Source: Methylobacterium pseudosasicola
GTDB taxonomy: Bacteria > Pseudomonadota > Alphaproteobacteria > Rhizobiales > Beijerinckiaceae
DNA length: 64,000 bases
NCBI RefSeq assembly: GCF_900114535.1
Contig: NZ_FOTK01000013.1
Span: 1 to 64,000, forward strand
Reading direction: 5' to 3'
Positions 26,201 to 35,320 of the stretch are shown here, piece by piece; position 1 is the first letter of the stretch, and the number at the start of each line of letters is the position of its first letter. A model generated the notes under the pieces. The model did not search any database, was not told where the DNA came from, and was given only the letters and a program-made list of their open reading frames with translations. The position numbers and the translations under genes are program-made.

Positions 26201-27561
26201 TGGCAGGCGCGCTGCCCGTGGAGGCCGGCGGCCCGCTGAACCTGCGCGCCCGCGGCACCCTCGACGCGTCGCTGGCCAACACGCTGCTCAGCGTCGGCGG
26301 CCAGAGCGTCACCGGGCGGATCGCCATCGACGGCGGCGTCACCGGCACTCTGGCGGCGCCCCGGGCGCAGGGCTCGGCCGTGCTCACCGGCGGCAGCTTC
26401 ACCGACCCGCTCAACGGCATCCGTCTCACCAACATCGACGGCCGGGTGACCGGCCGGGGCGACAGCCTCGTGGTCGAGCGCCTGACCGCCTCGGCCCGGA
26501 ACGGCGGCCGCCTCTCGGTCACCGGCCGGGTCGCCCTGGAGCCGGATTTTCCGGGCCAGTTCCACGTCACCGCCGACAAGGCCGAGTTGGTCTCCAGCGC
26601 GCTGATGACCGCGGTGTCGAGCGTCGATCTCAATCTCTCCGGGCCGCTCGCCCGGACCCCGCGCATCACGGGCCGGGTCGATATCGTCTCGATCGACGTG
26701 TCGGTGCCCGACCGCCTGCCCGCCACGGTCAGGCCGCTGCCGGGGGTGCGCCACGTCAACACCCCGCCGGAGGCGAGGGCGCGGCTGGCGCAGCGTGCGG
26801 ACCGGAAGGCCGCCGTCACGCCGGGGAAAAGGTCGACGAAACCTGCGGTGCCGTTCGACGCCACCCTGGACGTGCGGATCGACGCGCCGAGCCGGATCTT
26901 CGTGCGCGGGCGCGGCATCGATGCGGAACTCGGCGGGTCGTTGCGGGTCACCGGCACGTCGCAGGCGCCGAATGCGGTGGGCGGCTTCGGCCTGCGCCGC
27001 GGGGTGTTCCAGCTCGTCGGACAACGCCTCGATTTCAGCCGCGGCAACCTGACCTTCGCGGGCAGTCTCGCCACCCCGGCCCTCGACTTCGCCGCCGAGA
27101 CCAAGGCCGGCGACGTCACCGCCCGGGTGGCGGTGAGCGGCTTCGCGGACGCGCCGCAATTCACCCTGACCTCCGACCCGGTGCTGCCGCAAGACGAGAT
27201 CCTGTCGCGCCTGCTGTTCAAGAAGGCGGCCGGGGGGCTGTCGCCGTTCCAGGCCCTGCAGCTCGCCCAGGCCGTGGCGCAGCTCTCCGGCGGATCCGCC
27301 GGCCCGGACGTGTTCGAGCAGGCCCGCAAGGGGCTCGGGCTCGACAGCCTCGACGTCTCCACGGGCGCGAGCGGCGGCCCGGCGCTCGGCGCCTCGCGCT
27401 ACATCTCCGACCGCGTCAGCGTCGGCGTGAAAGCCGGCGCCAAGCCCGCCGACACGGCGGTGGGGGTCGATGTCGACGTCACCCGCCGGATCAAGCTGAA
27501 GGGCGAGGCCGGCAGCGACGGCCGAACCAGCATCGGGGTCGGGGCGGAGTATGAGTGGTAG
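23176..27561 (+). CDS. tamB: TamB-like translocation and assembly module protein
   Basis: This is a very large protein (about 1461 residues from this start) with an N-terminal hydrophobic anchor (ALILACLALLVTLLIP). A long beta-rich, repetitive periplasmic region is typical of AsmA/TamB proteins. The C-terminal TamB domain contains GLRRGVFQLVGQRLDFSRG and ends in YISDRVSVGVKAG and a final GAEYEW. The frame stays open back to an ATG at 23047, one base after the tamA stop. In either case the residues before the anchor are encoded by the inverted-repeat element, which is unusual. TamB bridges inner and outer membranes with TamA. Confidence 0.92.
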   Translation: MKGSTLSCTVAPLSRPPSGATLPRRGGRAAALILACLALLVTLLIPTAIPTHADDAEKSVLGGLLSRALSTPSSRVAIGAVDGALSSDATIRDVAVSDRDGVWLKLDRARIIWRRLALLSGRLEVDSLEIGRLEVLRRPVPGPTPPEAKPDGKLLPDLPVKVEIKGFKLAELVLGEPVAGQPARLSAEGKARLGAASEGLDLQARAQRLDAAGRFLLSLVYVPQGDKLELTANLVEPAGGLLSKAANIPGTPPIDFDLAGTGTLDAWNAHLDFAAGPDIGAKGGAKISRIGAERRLALDLAARIEGLVPGPAASVFAGTTKLEGGFAFADSGAFRIDRLELTSRTARLAAGGSLTKDRIADLTLQARALPTEGAVTKAGEAEIEKLVFDGSVKGPITAPTVRGTLDAAGLRSRDSALDRVEARLGVEPQGDPSAQRFAITADGKVEGLRLADPALRRALGSRAQLVLRAASGPDGVIDVTTLRVESDTAKARYAGRVGQNTLTGTLDAALPDLSVFSGLAGRGLAGSLDAKARLSGDPARKALAADLTVSSAGLATGIAAADRVLGRAPTLQGRVSQSYDGYGFDHLRLEGAGLTATLQGEATSATADVTGRIDLKSLADLDGRLTGRAGIDARMTGSLEHPQLAATITAPSATADGKPIRDLRAEALLTDALLAPDGTLKLSGEVAGKALRGGAHVAKTGADWVLDRLDLDLGSVSVSGNAIVAAETWLSAGTLSVKAGNLADISPLAPEPLAGQLDATVNLARDGGRQDAAIRATGAALRYGPYGLNRLDADLKGRDLRAHPVLDGRLDAERLLAAGQQIDTVRLAALGSPTGSDVTLAAKARGFNLDGAVRLVPADDTRIDIQRFSAARGGDRFALTGPASITLRDGGAVIDGLSIAAGSGRVTLAGRAGQNLDLKVAIRALPLSLARIAAPDLALSGTLDGDADLHGPAASPEGHYALTVSKLVAPQTRQAGLPSVDASAKGTLSDGQASLDGRVTAGKGVALTVAGALPVEAGGPLNLRARGTLDASLANTLLSVGGQSVTGRIAIDGGVTGTLAAPRAQGSAVLTGGSFTDPLNGIRLTNIDGRVTGRGDSLVVERLTASARNGGRLSVTGRVALEPDFPGQFHVTADKAELVSSALMTAVSSVDLNLSGPLARTPRITGRVDIVSIDVSVPDRLPATVRPLPGVRHVNTPPEARARLAQRADRKAAVTPGKRSTKPAVPFDATLDVRIDAPSRIFVRGRGIDAELGGSLRVTGTSQAPNAVGGFGLRRGVFQLVGQRLDFSRGNLTFAGSLATPALDFAAETKAGDVTARVAVSGFADAPQFTLTSDPVLPQDEILSRLLFKKAAGGLSPFQALQLAQAVAQLSGGSAGPDVFEQARKGLGLDSLDVSTGASGGPALGASRYISDRVSVGVKAGAKPADTAVGVDVDVTRRIKLKGEAGSDGRTSIGVGAEYEW

Positions 27562-27675
27562 GGATTTTCCGGCTCGCGACCTCGGATTTTGACTGACGAG
27601 ACCTGACACGCGCGCTCCCTCCCCCCTCTGCGGGCTACGACGTTCACACATCGTGTCTTGTATGACGGAACGCGC

Positions 27676-27785
27676 TCTCCTCCCCCTTGCGGGGAGGAGT
27701 TGGAGGTGGGGGTGGTGCAGGAGGCACCACTAGGCCTCACCCGGTACCACCCCCACCCCTGACCCCTCCCCGCAAGGGGGAGGGG
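27676..27785. repeat. Inverted-repeat element, second family
   Basis: Arms CTCCTCCCCCTTGCGGGGAG... (27676-27718) and the matching ...CCCCTCCCCGCAAGGGGGAGGG (shown in part; 27745-27785) pair over most of their length around GGTGGTGCAGG/CACCACTAGG. The TTGCGGGGAGG core differs from the element at 27841. These are typical of intergenic mosaic repeats in this group. Confidence 0.75.
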
Positions 27786-27840
27786 AAACGCGTAGTGTTT
27801 CCAGTGCTTACTGCCGATACGCGATGTGTAATTCCGCTCG

Positions 27841-28004
27841 CCTCTGCGGGGGAGGGTGGGCCGGCCGTCAGGCCGGGTTGGGAGAGGGGAGCGACGGTGT
27901 CGCAGTAAGGCGCTGCCCACACACCCGCTCCGCCCTTCTCTGAACCCGCGCTCCCCTCTCCCGACCCCCTTCGGGGGCCACCCTCCCCCGCAGAGGGGGG
28001 AGGG
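27841..28004. repeat. Inverted-repeat element, second copy of the tamA-tamB repeat
   Basis: Arms at 27841-27890 and 27951-28004 are reverse complements. The right arm CCGACCCCCTTCGGGGGCCA is also found in the copy at 23209-23260, and the loop shares GAACCCGCG with the 23089 copy in opposite orientation. Two copies 4.6 kb apart show this is a dispersed family. Confidence 0.82.
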
Positions 28005-28193
28005 GGATGCACACAGATCGTTCGACCCATGATCAGGATGCGCAACCCCACGCTGCCGCGCAAGTGTGCCTTCAAAAACCGCGCCGCTGCGAAGACTTGG
28101 CCGAAGATCCGTTGGCCGGCAGGGCCAAGTCTGCTTAGGTGTCGAAGCAAGCGGCGCGATCAGCCGGCATCCGGGCGGGAACCACGAAGGGCG

Positions 28194-28511
28194 ATGGACG
28201 ACCTTTTCGAGACGGACGACAATGTTCCCGTGCCGGAGGGCGGCCTCCTGCGGATGCTGCCGATCATCAACCGGCGGGGCCTCCACGCCCGCGCCTCGGC
28301 GAAGTTCGTGCAGACCGTCGAGCGCTTCGACGCCGCCGTGACCGTGACCCGGGCAGGCGAGACGGTGGGCGGCCGCTCGATCATGGGCCTGCTGACGCTC
28401 GGCGCCGCCATGGGCACTCAAATCGCCGTGACAGCGGTGGGCCCGGACGCCGAATCCTGCCTCGACACGATCGAGGCCCTGCTGGCCAATCGCTTCGGCG
28501 AGGACGAATAG
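28194..28511 (+). CDS. ptsH: HPr phosphocarrier protein
   Basis: This is a 105-residue HPr with a 20-residue N-terminal extension. The phosphorylated histidine is His31 in RRGLHARAS, and the regulatory serine is Ser62 in GRSIMGLLTLG, equivalent to Ser46 of Gram-positive HPr. In Alphaproteobacteria HPr acts in the nitrogen PTS with regulatory outputs, and HPr kinase targets the serine. The usual neighbours hprK and the EIIA gene are absent here. ATG at 28194 follows GAAGGGCG. The stop faces the nth stop 6 bp away. Confidence 0.92.
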   Translation: MDDLFETDDNVPVPEGGLLRMLPIINRRGLHARASAKFVQTVERFDAAVTVTRAGETVGGRSIMGLLTLGAAMGTQIAVTAVGPDAESCLDTIEALLANRFGEDE

Positions 28512-28517
28512 GGCGGC

Positions 28518-29222
28518 TTAGATCTCTTTGCCGGCCCAGGTGCAGAGATCCGAGACCGGGCAGCGCGTGCAGGCGGGCTTGCGGGCCGTGCAGGTATCGC
28601 GCCCGTGCCGGAACAGCCAGATATGGGCGCCGTCCTTGAAGCGCTCGGGCACGGCCTCGGCGAGACCGTCGGCGACCGCGTCCACCGTGGCGCCGGGGGC
28701 CAGCGGGATCCGGTTCGAGACCCGGAACACGTGGGTGTCCACCGCGATCACCGGCTCGTGGAAGGCGAAGTTCGCCGTCACCTCGGCGCTCTTGCGGCCG
28801 ATGCCGGGCAGGCGGCGCATCTCGGCCGCGCTGCGCGGGACCGCGCCGCCAAAGCTCTCGATCAGAGCCGCCGACAGCTTGACGATGTTGCGCGCCTTCG
28901 ACGGCCCGAGCCCCACCGGGCGGATGATCTCGGTGATCTGCGCCTCGCCCAGTTTCAGCATCCCGGCCGGATCCGCGACCCGGGCGAACAGCGCGTCGGC
29001 GATGCGCGCCACGGTCGGGCCGGTGGATTGTGCCGAGAGCAGTACGGTTACCAGCAGCCGGAACGGATCGGTGTCGTCGAACCCGGCCTTCGGGTCCGGA
29101 TCGGCCTCGGCCAGCCGCGCCATCACGGCTTCGACCCGGCTTGCGTCACCGGCTTGCGGCGCCGGGCGGGTCCTTGCCCGGCGCGGAACGGGCTTGATGC
29201 CGTGGAGTGTGTCGCGAGCCAT
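28518..29222 (-). CDS. nth: Endonuclease III (DNA glycosylase/AP lyase)
   Basis: This is a 234-residue enzyme for base-excision repair of oxidised pyrimidines. The helix-hairpin-helix LPGIGRKSAEVTANFAF contains catalytic Lys144, and Asp162 is in AVDTHVFRV. The iron-sulphur cluster ligands are Cys211, Cys218, Cys221 and Cys227 (C-x6-C-x2-C-x5-C). The first 25 residues are a basic extension. Confidence 0.96.
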   Translation of the reverse strand: MARDTLHGIKPVPRRARTRPAPQAGDASRVEAVMARLAEADPDPKAGFDDTDPFRLLVTVLLSAQSTGPTVARIADALFARVADPAGMLKLGEAQITEIIRPVGLGPSKARNIVKLSAALIESFGGAVPRSAAEMRRLPGIGRKSAEVTANFAFHEPVIAVDTHVFRVSNRIPLAPGATVDAVADGLAEAVPERFKDGAHIWLFRHGRDTCTARKPACTRCPVSDLCTWAGKEI

Positions 29223-29279
29223 GGAGCGCAGCTAGGGCCGGGACGGCCGGCTCGACACGCGGCGGATTGACGGCCCGGC

Positions 29280-29795
29280 TCAGCCCCGCGCCCGGCGCCA
29301 AGCGATCGGGCCGATGTTGAGGCTCAGCGTGCCGGCCGCGATCGCTTCGACCCGGGCCAGGAACGCGTGCCGCAGCGCGCCGCTCCAGGCGGACAGGCGA
29401 CCCCGGGTGATCTCGGACGGCGCGACGGCGACGGGCGCGCGATCGTCGAAGACCGGCACGCGCGTGGCGGGCAGCGCCCAGCCCTCGGGCCGCACGCCGA
29501 GGAAACTTTCCATCGGAATAGCGCGCGGTGCCGTGGGACTCCGCGCCGCGCGGACCGGCCTCTGCACCGGCTCGACCGGGCGGTTCAGGGTGGCGAGACG
29601 CAGGCGGATCGCCCGGTCGATCGCCTCCAGGGCGGCGCCGTCGGTCAGGCCGGTCGCCTCCGGTCGGATCCGGGGGATCTCCGCGCCTGCATCCCGGCTC
29701 CAGGCCAGGGTGAGCCGGCCCCGGGCCGGGGCCTCGATCCCGACAGGCTGCCCCTCGGAACGGCCGCCCTGTATCACGGTGAAGCGCTTTGCCAT
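29280..29795 (-). CDS. Hypothetical protein
   Basis: This 171-residue protein is arginine- and alanine-rich and probably cytoplasmic. I recognise no domain. The beginning MAKRFTVIQGG looks like a true N-terminus, with GGGACAGG upstream; an ATG 33 bp further up is possible. Codon use is like its neighbours. It lies 57 bp after nth on the same strand and 102 bp before the CobW-type GTPase gene stop. Confidence 0.65.
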   Translation of the reverse strand: MAKRFTVIQGGRSEGQPVGIEAPARGRLTLAWSRDAGAEIPRIRPEATGLTDGAALEAIDRAIRLRLATLNRPVEPVQRPVRAARSPTAPRAIPMESFLGVRPEGWALPATRVPVFDDRAPVAVAPSEITRGRLSAWSGALRHAFLARVEAIAAGTLSLNIGPIAWRRARG

Positions 29796-29897
29796 CGCCT
29801 GTCCCGACCTCTCGACCAATCGTCCCAATCCGGGACGGCGGGGCGCCCGGAGGCGCCGTTTGGGTCGATGGCTTCAAGGACGGTGCCGCCCCGCGGC

Positions 29898-30995
<1,098 letters not shown>

Positions 30996-31087
30996 GCCTG
31001 CCGAGATGGGGGTTTTGAGCGCCGGGAGCAACGCGCTCGTGCGCAGGCCGCACACGCGCGGAACTCCTGAACGCCCAAGCATTTCCG

Positions 31088-31198
31088 GTCATTCCGGGGC
31101 CGCGAAGCGGAGCCTGGAATCCTGAGCCGCCGATGGTGCAGACCTGGATCAACCTGCGTTTCTGGATTCCGGGCTCGCCTGCGGCGCCCCGGAATGAC
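31088..31198. repeat. Inverted-repeat element (GTCATTCCGGGG type)
   Basis: The left arm at 31088-31122 starts GTCATTCCGGGGC and ends CTGGAATCC. The right arm at 31165-31198 starts GGATTCCGGGCTC and ends GCCCCGGAATGAC. They pair imperfectly around a 42-bp loop. This is a common dispersed intergenic repeat type in Alphaproteobacteria and lies between two same-strand genes. Confidence 0.75.
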
Positions 31199-31252
31199 GG
31201 GGTAATCTATCCGGCCGCTATCACGACGTGGCTTGAGCAGAGCCGCCTGCCG

Positions 31253-32758
31253 CTACTCCTCAGCGGCGGCCTTCTTGCCCTGAGGCTTCTTCACCTCGGC
31301 CTTCTTACCCTCGGGCTTGGCCGGCGCCTTGTGGGCAGCGGGCTTGGCAACGGGCTTCGAGAGGCCCTTGCCGGGCTTGGCCTCCGGCATGCCGGGCGTC
31401 TCGACCGACGTGTAGGCGCTGGCGCTGCGCGGCAGGCCGTGGGCCGGCTTCGCGGCGACCTTCGCGGCCGGCTTGGCCGCAGCCTTTGCGGCGTTGGCGG
31501 CCTTCACCTGCTCCAGCCTTGCCTCGCGAGCCTGCTTGGCGGCCTGCAGCGCGGCCTCGCGCTTGGCCTTGGCGGCTTCGAGCCGGGCGGCCCGGGTGTT
31601 GGCGGCAGCCGTCTTCTGTTCGGATTCCTGGGCCGCCAGGATCTGCTGGCCCTCGGCCGGGTTGCGGCCGATCCAGACCGCGATCGGCTGGAGCGGCGCC
31701 CGGGGCGGGAGCGTGCGGGCGCGCAGGGCCGGGCTGGAGAAGGCGGCCATCGCGAGCGCCGGGGAGTTCGCCACCGAGCCGCCGATCAGCTGCGCCGCCG
31801 AGCCGGGGGCGCTGACCGCACCGGCGCCGTCGTCGATCGGCGGCGGCTTCTTGCCGCCACAGACATAGGGGCGGATGTCCGGCGGCCCACCGAGGGACGA
31901 GGCCGGCAGCGCGTCGAGGGTCGGGCTGGTCCAGCCGGCGCTCTGGGTGAAGGCGTAGTCGAACAGGTCGGCGGCCTTCACGTCGCGCTCGCGCGGGCTC
32001 GGCTGGCCCATCACGATGGTGATGACCCGGCGACCATTGCGCGAGGCGGTGGCGACCACATTGAAGCCGCCCGAGCAGATGAACCCGGTCTTCATGCCGT
32101 CCGCGCCGGGATAGCGCCCGAGCAGACCGTTGTGGTTGGCCATGACGGCGCGGCCGAACTGGATCGCCGAGATCGAGAACAGGTCGTGGGAATCCGGGAA
32201 GTCGCGGATCAGCGCCCGGGCGAGCACCGCCATGTCGCGGGCCGAGGTCCACTGGCGCGGGTCCGGCAGGCCGTTGGGGTTGGTCCAGCGACTGTCGCGC
32301 ATGCCGATCCGCTGCGCGGTCTCGTTCATCTGGTCGGCGAAGCCCTCGATCGAGCCGCCGAGATTCTCGCCTATCGCGTAGGCGATGTCGTTGGCCGACT
32401 TGACCATGATGATCTTGAGGGCGTTGTCGAGGGTGAGCTGCGTGCCCGGCTTGAAGCCCATCTTGGAGGGCGGCTCGGAGGCCGCCGCCGCCGAGATCGT
32501 GACCATCGAATCGAGCGAGACCTTGCCCTGCCGCACCAGGTCCAGGGCGACGTAGGTGGTCATCAGCTTGGTGATCGAGGCCGGATACCAGGGGTCGGTC
32601 GGGGCCTGGGAATAGATCACCTTGCCGGAATCGACATCGACCACGAGGATCGGCGCGGTGACCGCGCTGGCGGCCTGGATCCCGATGAGGCTTGTGCCGA
32701 GAAGCCCCGTCAACGCCGCGAATCCGACGGTCACGCGCCGGAGGAGAGAAGAGGACAT
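31253..32758 (-). CDS. D-alanyl-D-alanine carboxypeptidase (peptidase S11)
   Basis: This is a 501-residue periplasmic penicillin-binding protein. Signal peptide covers residues 1-33. Active-site motifs are SITK (Ser61, Lys64), SAN (121-123) and KTG (223-225). It trims the terminal D-Ala of peptidoglycan pentapeptides. After the catalytic domain (about 270) the C-terminal half is unusual: a long alanine/lysine-rich tail with repeated AAKPAAK-like units, ending in KKAAAEE. Such a basic tail may bind the wall or DNA-like polyanions; its role is not known. Confidence 0.93.
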   Translation of the reverse strand: MSSSLLRRVTVGFAALTGLLGTSLIGIQAASAVTAPILVVDVDSGKVIYSQAPTDPWYPASITKLMTTYVALDLVRQGKVSLDSMVTISAAAASEPPSKMGFKPGTQLTLDNALKIIMVKSANDIAYAIGENLGGSIEGFADQMNETAQRIGMRDSRWTNPNGLPDPRQWTSARDMAVLARALIRDFPDSHDLFSISAIQFGRAVMANHNGLLGRYPGADGMKTGFICSGGFNVVATASRNGRRVITIVMGQPSPRERDVKAADLFDYAFTQSAGWTSPTLDALPASSLGGPPDIRPYVCGGKKPPPIDDGAGAVSAPGSAAQLIGGSVANSPALAMAAFSSPALRARTLPPRAPLQPIAVWIGRNPAEGQQILAAQESEQKTAAANTRAARLEAAKAKREAALQAAKQAREARLEQVKAANAAKAAAKPAAKVAAKPAHGLPRSASAYTSVETPGMPEAKPGKGLSKPVAKPAAHKAPAKPEGKKAEVKKPQGKKAAAEE

Positions 32759-33014
32759 TCGAGCCCGACTCGTCAGTGGATCGCCAGGGCGGCGCCGGGA
32801 GGCGCCGGTCTTCCGGCCGGCCGGCCGGGATTCGTGCAGCCCGGACCGCCGGGGAGCGGTCGTCGTGCTGCATCACGGCATCAACGTCGCTACCGTGGCA
32901 AGAGCAAGGCGGGACACAACCGCGGGTCTGCGCGGCACTCTCGTCGGTAGTCCACAAGCCGCACGCCACTTATGTGCGGGCTGGCGGTCAGGCGAAGAGG
33001 TTTCAGGAACAACG

Positions 33015-33647
33015 GTGTCTTACGCGGTCAAGGAGATCTTCCACACCCTTCAGGGGGAGGGCGCCCAGGCGGGACGCGCGGCGGTGTTCTGCCGATTCGC
33101 CGGCTGCAACCTCTGGTCCGGCCGCGAGGCGGATCGCGCCGCAGCGGCCTGCCGGTTCTGCGACACGGATTTCGTCGGCCTGGACGGGGAGGGCGGCGGC
33201 CGCTTCGCGGATGCCACCGCTTTGGCGGACGCCATTGCCCGGACCTGGGCCGGCGGGCCGGAATGCCGCTACGTGGTGTTCACCGGCGGCGAGCCGCTGC
33301 TCCAGCTCGATACGCCCCTGATCGAGGCGGTGCACCGGCACGGCTTCGAGATCGCCATCGAGACCAACGGCACCCTGCCGGCGCCCCCCGGCATCGACTG
33401 GATCTGCGTCAGTCCCAAGGGCGCCAATCCCCTGGCGCAGACGAGCGGCCACGAGTTGAAGCTGGTCTATCCCCAGATGGATGCCGACCCGGCGGATTTC
33501 GTCGGCCTCGCCTTCCGGCACCGCTTCCTTCAGCCGATGGACGGCCCGGAGCAGAGCGCCAGCACCCAGGCCGCCATCGCTTATTGCCGCCAGGACGCCC
33601 GCTGGCGGTTGTCGCTGCAGACGCACAAGATGATCGGGATTCCGTGA
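33015..33647 (+). CDS. queE: 7-carboxy-7-deazaguanine synthase
   Basis: This is a 210-residue radical SAM enzyme of queuosine (preQ0) synthesis. It has the QueE start VKEIFHTLQGEG and the GGEPLLQLD substrate/SAM segment. The cluster ligands are Cys31, Cys46 and Cys49 with CX14CX2C spacing, a known QueE variant rather than CX3CX2C. Start is GTG at 33015 (S-Y-A-V follows). No other queuosine genes are in the window and no preQ1 riboswitch is seen in the 250-bp leader. Confidence 0.94.
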   Translation: MSYAVKEIFHTLQGEGAQAGRAAVFCRFAGCNLWSGREADRAAAACRFCDTDFVGLDGEGGGRFADATALADAIARTWAGGPECRYVVFTGGEPLLQLDTPLIEAVHRHGFEIAIETNGTLPAPPGIDWICVSPKGANPLAQTSGHELKLVYPQMDADPADFVGLAFRHRFLQPMDGPEQSASTQAAIAYCRQDARWRLSLQTHKMIGIP

Positions 33648-33955
33648 GGGGTGACCGGCCGGCGTAAATCCGGCTTGCGGGCGCATTTCCCCTCGCCCCG
33701 CTCGCGGGGAGAGGGCTCCGGCGACCTTGTCGTCGCCGGAGCGAGGCGGCAGCCGAGGGTGAGGGGGTGGTTCGGGATGAGCCACTTCCTGAGCCGCCCC
33801 CTCACCGCCGCTCCGGCTGCGCCTGCGCTTCCCGCACGCGAGGCGAGGGGAACCCACGCTTCGTTCTGGTCTGAACGGGCCATCCCGTCACCCACACCCT
33901 TCCCATCCCGCCAAAAATCGGGAACGATCCCCGCCGCCTTCCCGCCTCTGGACCG
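33648..33955. repeat. Intergenic region with an inverted-repeat element
   Basis: Most of these 308 bp are one repeat-like element (about 33689-33850). It begins CCCCTCGCCCCGCTCGCGGG and ends GCGAGGCGAGGGG, with an internal GGTGAGGGGGTGG / CCGCCCCCTCACC pairing around a loop. No gene is seen. The remaining 100 bp may carry the promoter of the following four-gene operon. Confidence 0.65.
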
Positions 33956-35320
33956 GTGCCCTTGAGTCTGGACGATCCATCGCCGCTCGCCCGCGCCGCA
34001 CCGGAGGGTTTTTGGCCGATCGATCCGGACCCGCGGGTCACGAGCCTGGCCGGGCGCCAGCATTGGCGCTTCCGGGCGGGGCGGCCCGTCGCGGCCGAGG
34101 TCGCGGGCCTGGCGATCCTCGCTGAGGATCCGCGCATCGCCCATCTGGGCATCCGCCGGGACCGGCAGGGCCGGCCGTTCCCCGCCGCCTTCGCGTGCTC
34201 GCCCGAGACCGGCGCGCCCCTGGGGCCACCGGTCCCGGCACCGGCGCCGGAGATCCTCGATATCGATCTGGAGAGCGCGACGGAGGTGCCGTTGCCGAGC
34301 GGCGTGCCGGCGCTGGTCCGGGCCGGGCACCCGGCGGCGCTCTACCTGTTCCAGGAGAACCTCGGCGCGTTCGAGGGCTGGGACGGCCACAGGTTCGTCG
34401 GCCTCGGGCGGCTGCCCCCCGATCCGGTGGGCTCCGGCCTGACGCCGGGCCGCCGGGGCATCGCCTACGCCACCACCGAGGCGCTGGTCAGCATGAGCCT
34501 GCCCCAGCTCGGGCCCCGCCTCGTCCGTGCCGAGGCCCGGGCACCGGGCCTGCGTTTCCTGTCAGCCCCGTGCTGGCGCCGCGGCGACCTTTTCGTGCTT
34601 GGGGAGCGCGGCAGGCGTCTTATCCTCTGCCGGAAGGACGCCGAGTCGAACGCCCTCGACCTGCGCGATCTCGGACGGCCCGCCCCGGGTGCGGATTTCG
34701 CCGGCCCCTGGACCAACCGCCTCGGCGATTGCGTCTGGACCGGCCCGGACGGCTTCGTGGCCTGCCGCACCCTCGGCGACGAGACCCGAGTCACCCCCTG
34801 GCCCGCCGGCTTCGAGCCGGTCATCGCCCAGGCGCCCTGGGGCGACCGCGCCGACCTGCGCCACCAACTCGGCATGAGGGACGGACGCTATCACCTCGCC
34901 GCCCTGGCGTCGGACCCGGCCCTGAACCGCCTCGACGGGCCGCATCTGGCGGCCGGGCCGGGCACCTATTCCGGCGCCGAGCGGTTCGATGTGCCGTGGC
35001 AGACCGCCGAGGAGGTGCTCAACCTCGGCGCCCATGCCGGCAACCTACTGGTGCCCCTTCTGGCGCTGGCCCGCGACACGATCCTGCTCGCCCTCGACAT
35101 CCCCGGCCCGCGCGGCGGCTTTCTGCGGGGCGAGAGCCTACCGGCGCCGGTGACCGGCCACGTCCTCCACCACGCCCACGGGGCGGGCCTGCGCCGGCTG
35201 CCGCTGGGTCTCGCGGTGTCGCGGATCGGCGACGCGCGGGCGCTCCTCCACGATCGCGTCCTCTATCTGTGGAGTCGGGCCGAAGGCCGCTGCCACGCTC
35301 TGCGGCTGCGCGCGGCATGA
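33956..35320 (+). CDS. Unrecognised protein, first gene of the tubulin-like operon
   Basis: This is a 454-residue protein with no signal peptide or membrane segment. It is rich in predicted strands with recurring W/F-G-x-G/R-x-x-x-G patterns (for example GHRFVGLGRLPPD, GLRFLSAPCWRRGDLFVLGE and GDCVWTGPDGFVACR), which suggest a beta-propeller. This is inference from pattern only. Start GTG at 33956 (TTG at 33962 is an alternative). Its stop overlaps the next gene's ATG (ATGA), tying it to the VWA-like and tubulin-like genes. Confidence 0.7.
   Translation: MPLSLDDPSPLARAAPEGFWPIDPDPRVTSLAGRQHWRFRAGRPVAAEVAGLAILAEDPRIAHLGIRRDRQGRPFPAAFACSPETGAPLGPPVPAPAPEILDIDLESATEVPLPSGVPALVRAGHPAALYLFQENLGAFEGWDGHRFVGLGRLPPDPVGSGLTPGRRGIAYATTEALVSMSLPQLGPRLVRAEARAPGLRFLSAPCWRRGDLFVLGERGRRLILCRKDAESNALDLRDLGRPAPGADFAGPWTNRLGDCVWTGPDGFVACRTLGDETRVTPWPAGFEPVIAQAPWGDRADLRHQLGMRDGRYHLAALASDPALNRLDGPHLAAGPGTYSGAERFDVPWQTAEEVLNLGAHAGNLLVPLLALARDTILLALDIPGPRGGFLRGESLPAPVTGHVLHHAHGAGLRRLPLGLAVSRIGDARALLHDRVLYLWSRAEGRCHALRLRAA

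Larger units (their letters stand above)
27562..28193. other. Repeat-filled intergenic region upstream of HPr
   Basis: These 632 bp contain no credible gene. They are largely two inverted-repeat elements (27676-27785 and 27841-28004) plus an incomplete copy of the CCCTCCCCC arm at 27618-27635. About 180 bp of unique sequence remain before the HPr start. Confidence 0.8.

Noticed and set aside
27562..28010. CRISPR array
   Set aside because: The repeated GGGGGAGGG blocks are arms of inverted-repeat elements with different spacing and no regular spacers or cas genes.
31088..31198. Insertion sequence
   Set aside because: There is no transposase gene and the element is only about 111 bp; a dispersed intergenic repeat fits better.
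32759..33014. preQ1 riboswitch upstream of queE
   Set aside because: I looked for a small hairpin followed by an A-rich tail and a pairing 3' strand and found none.
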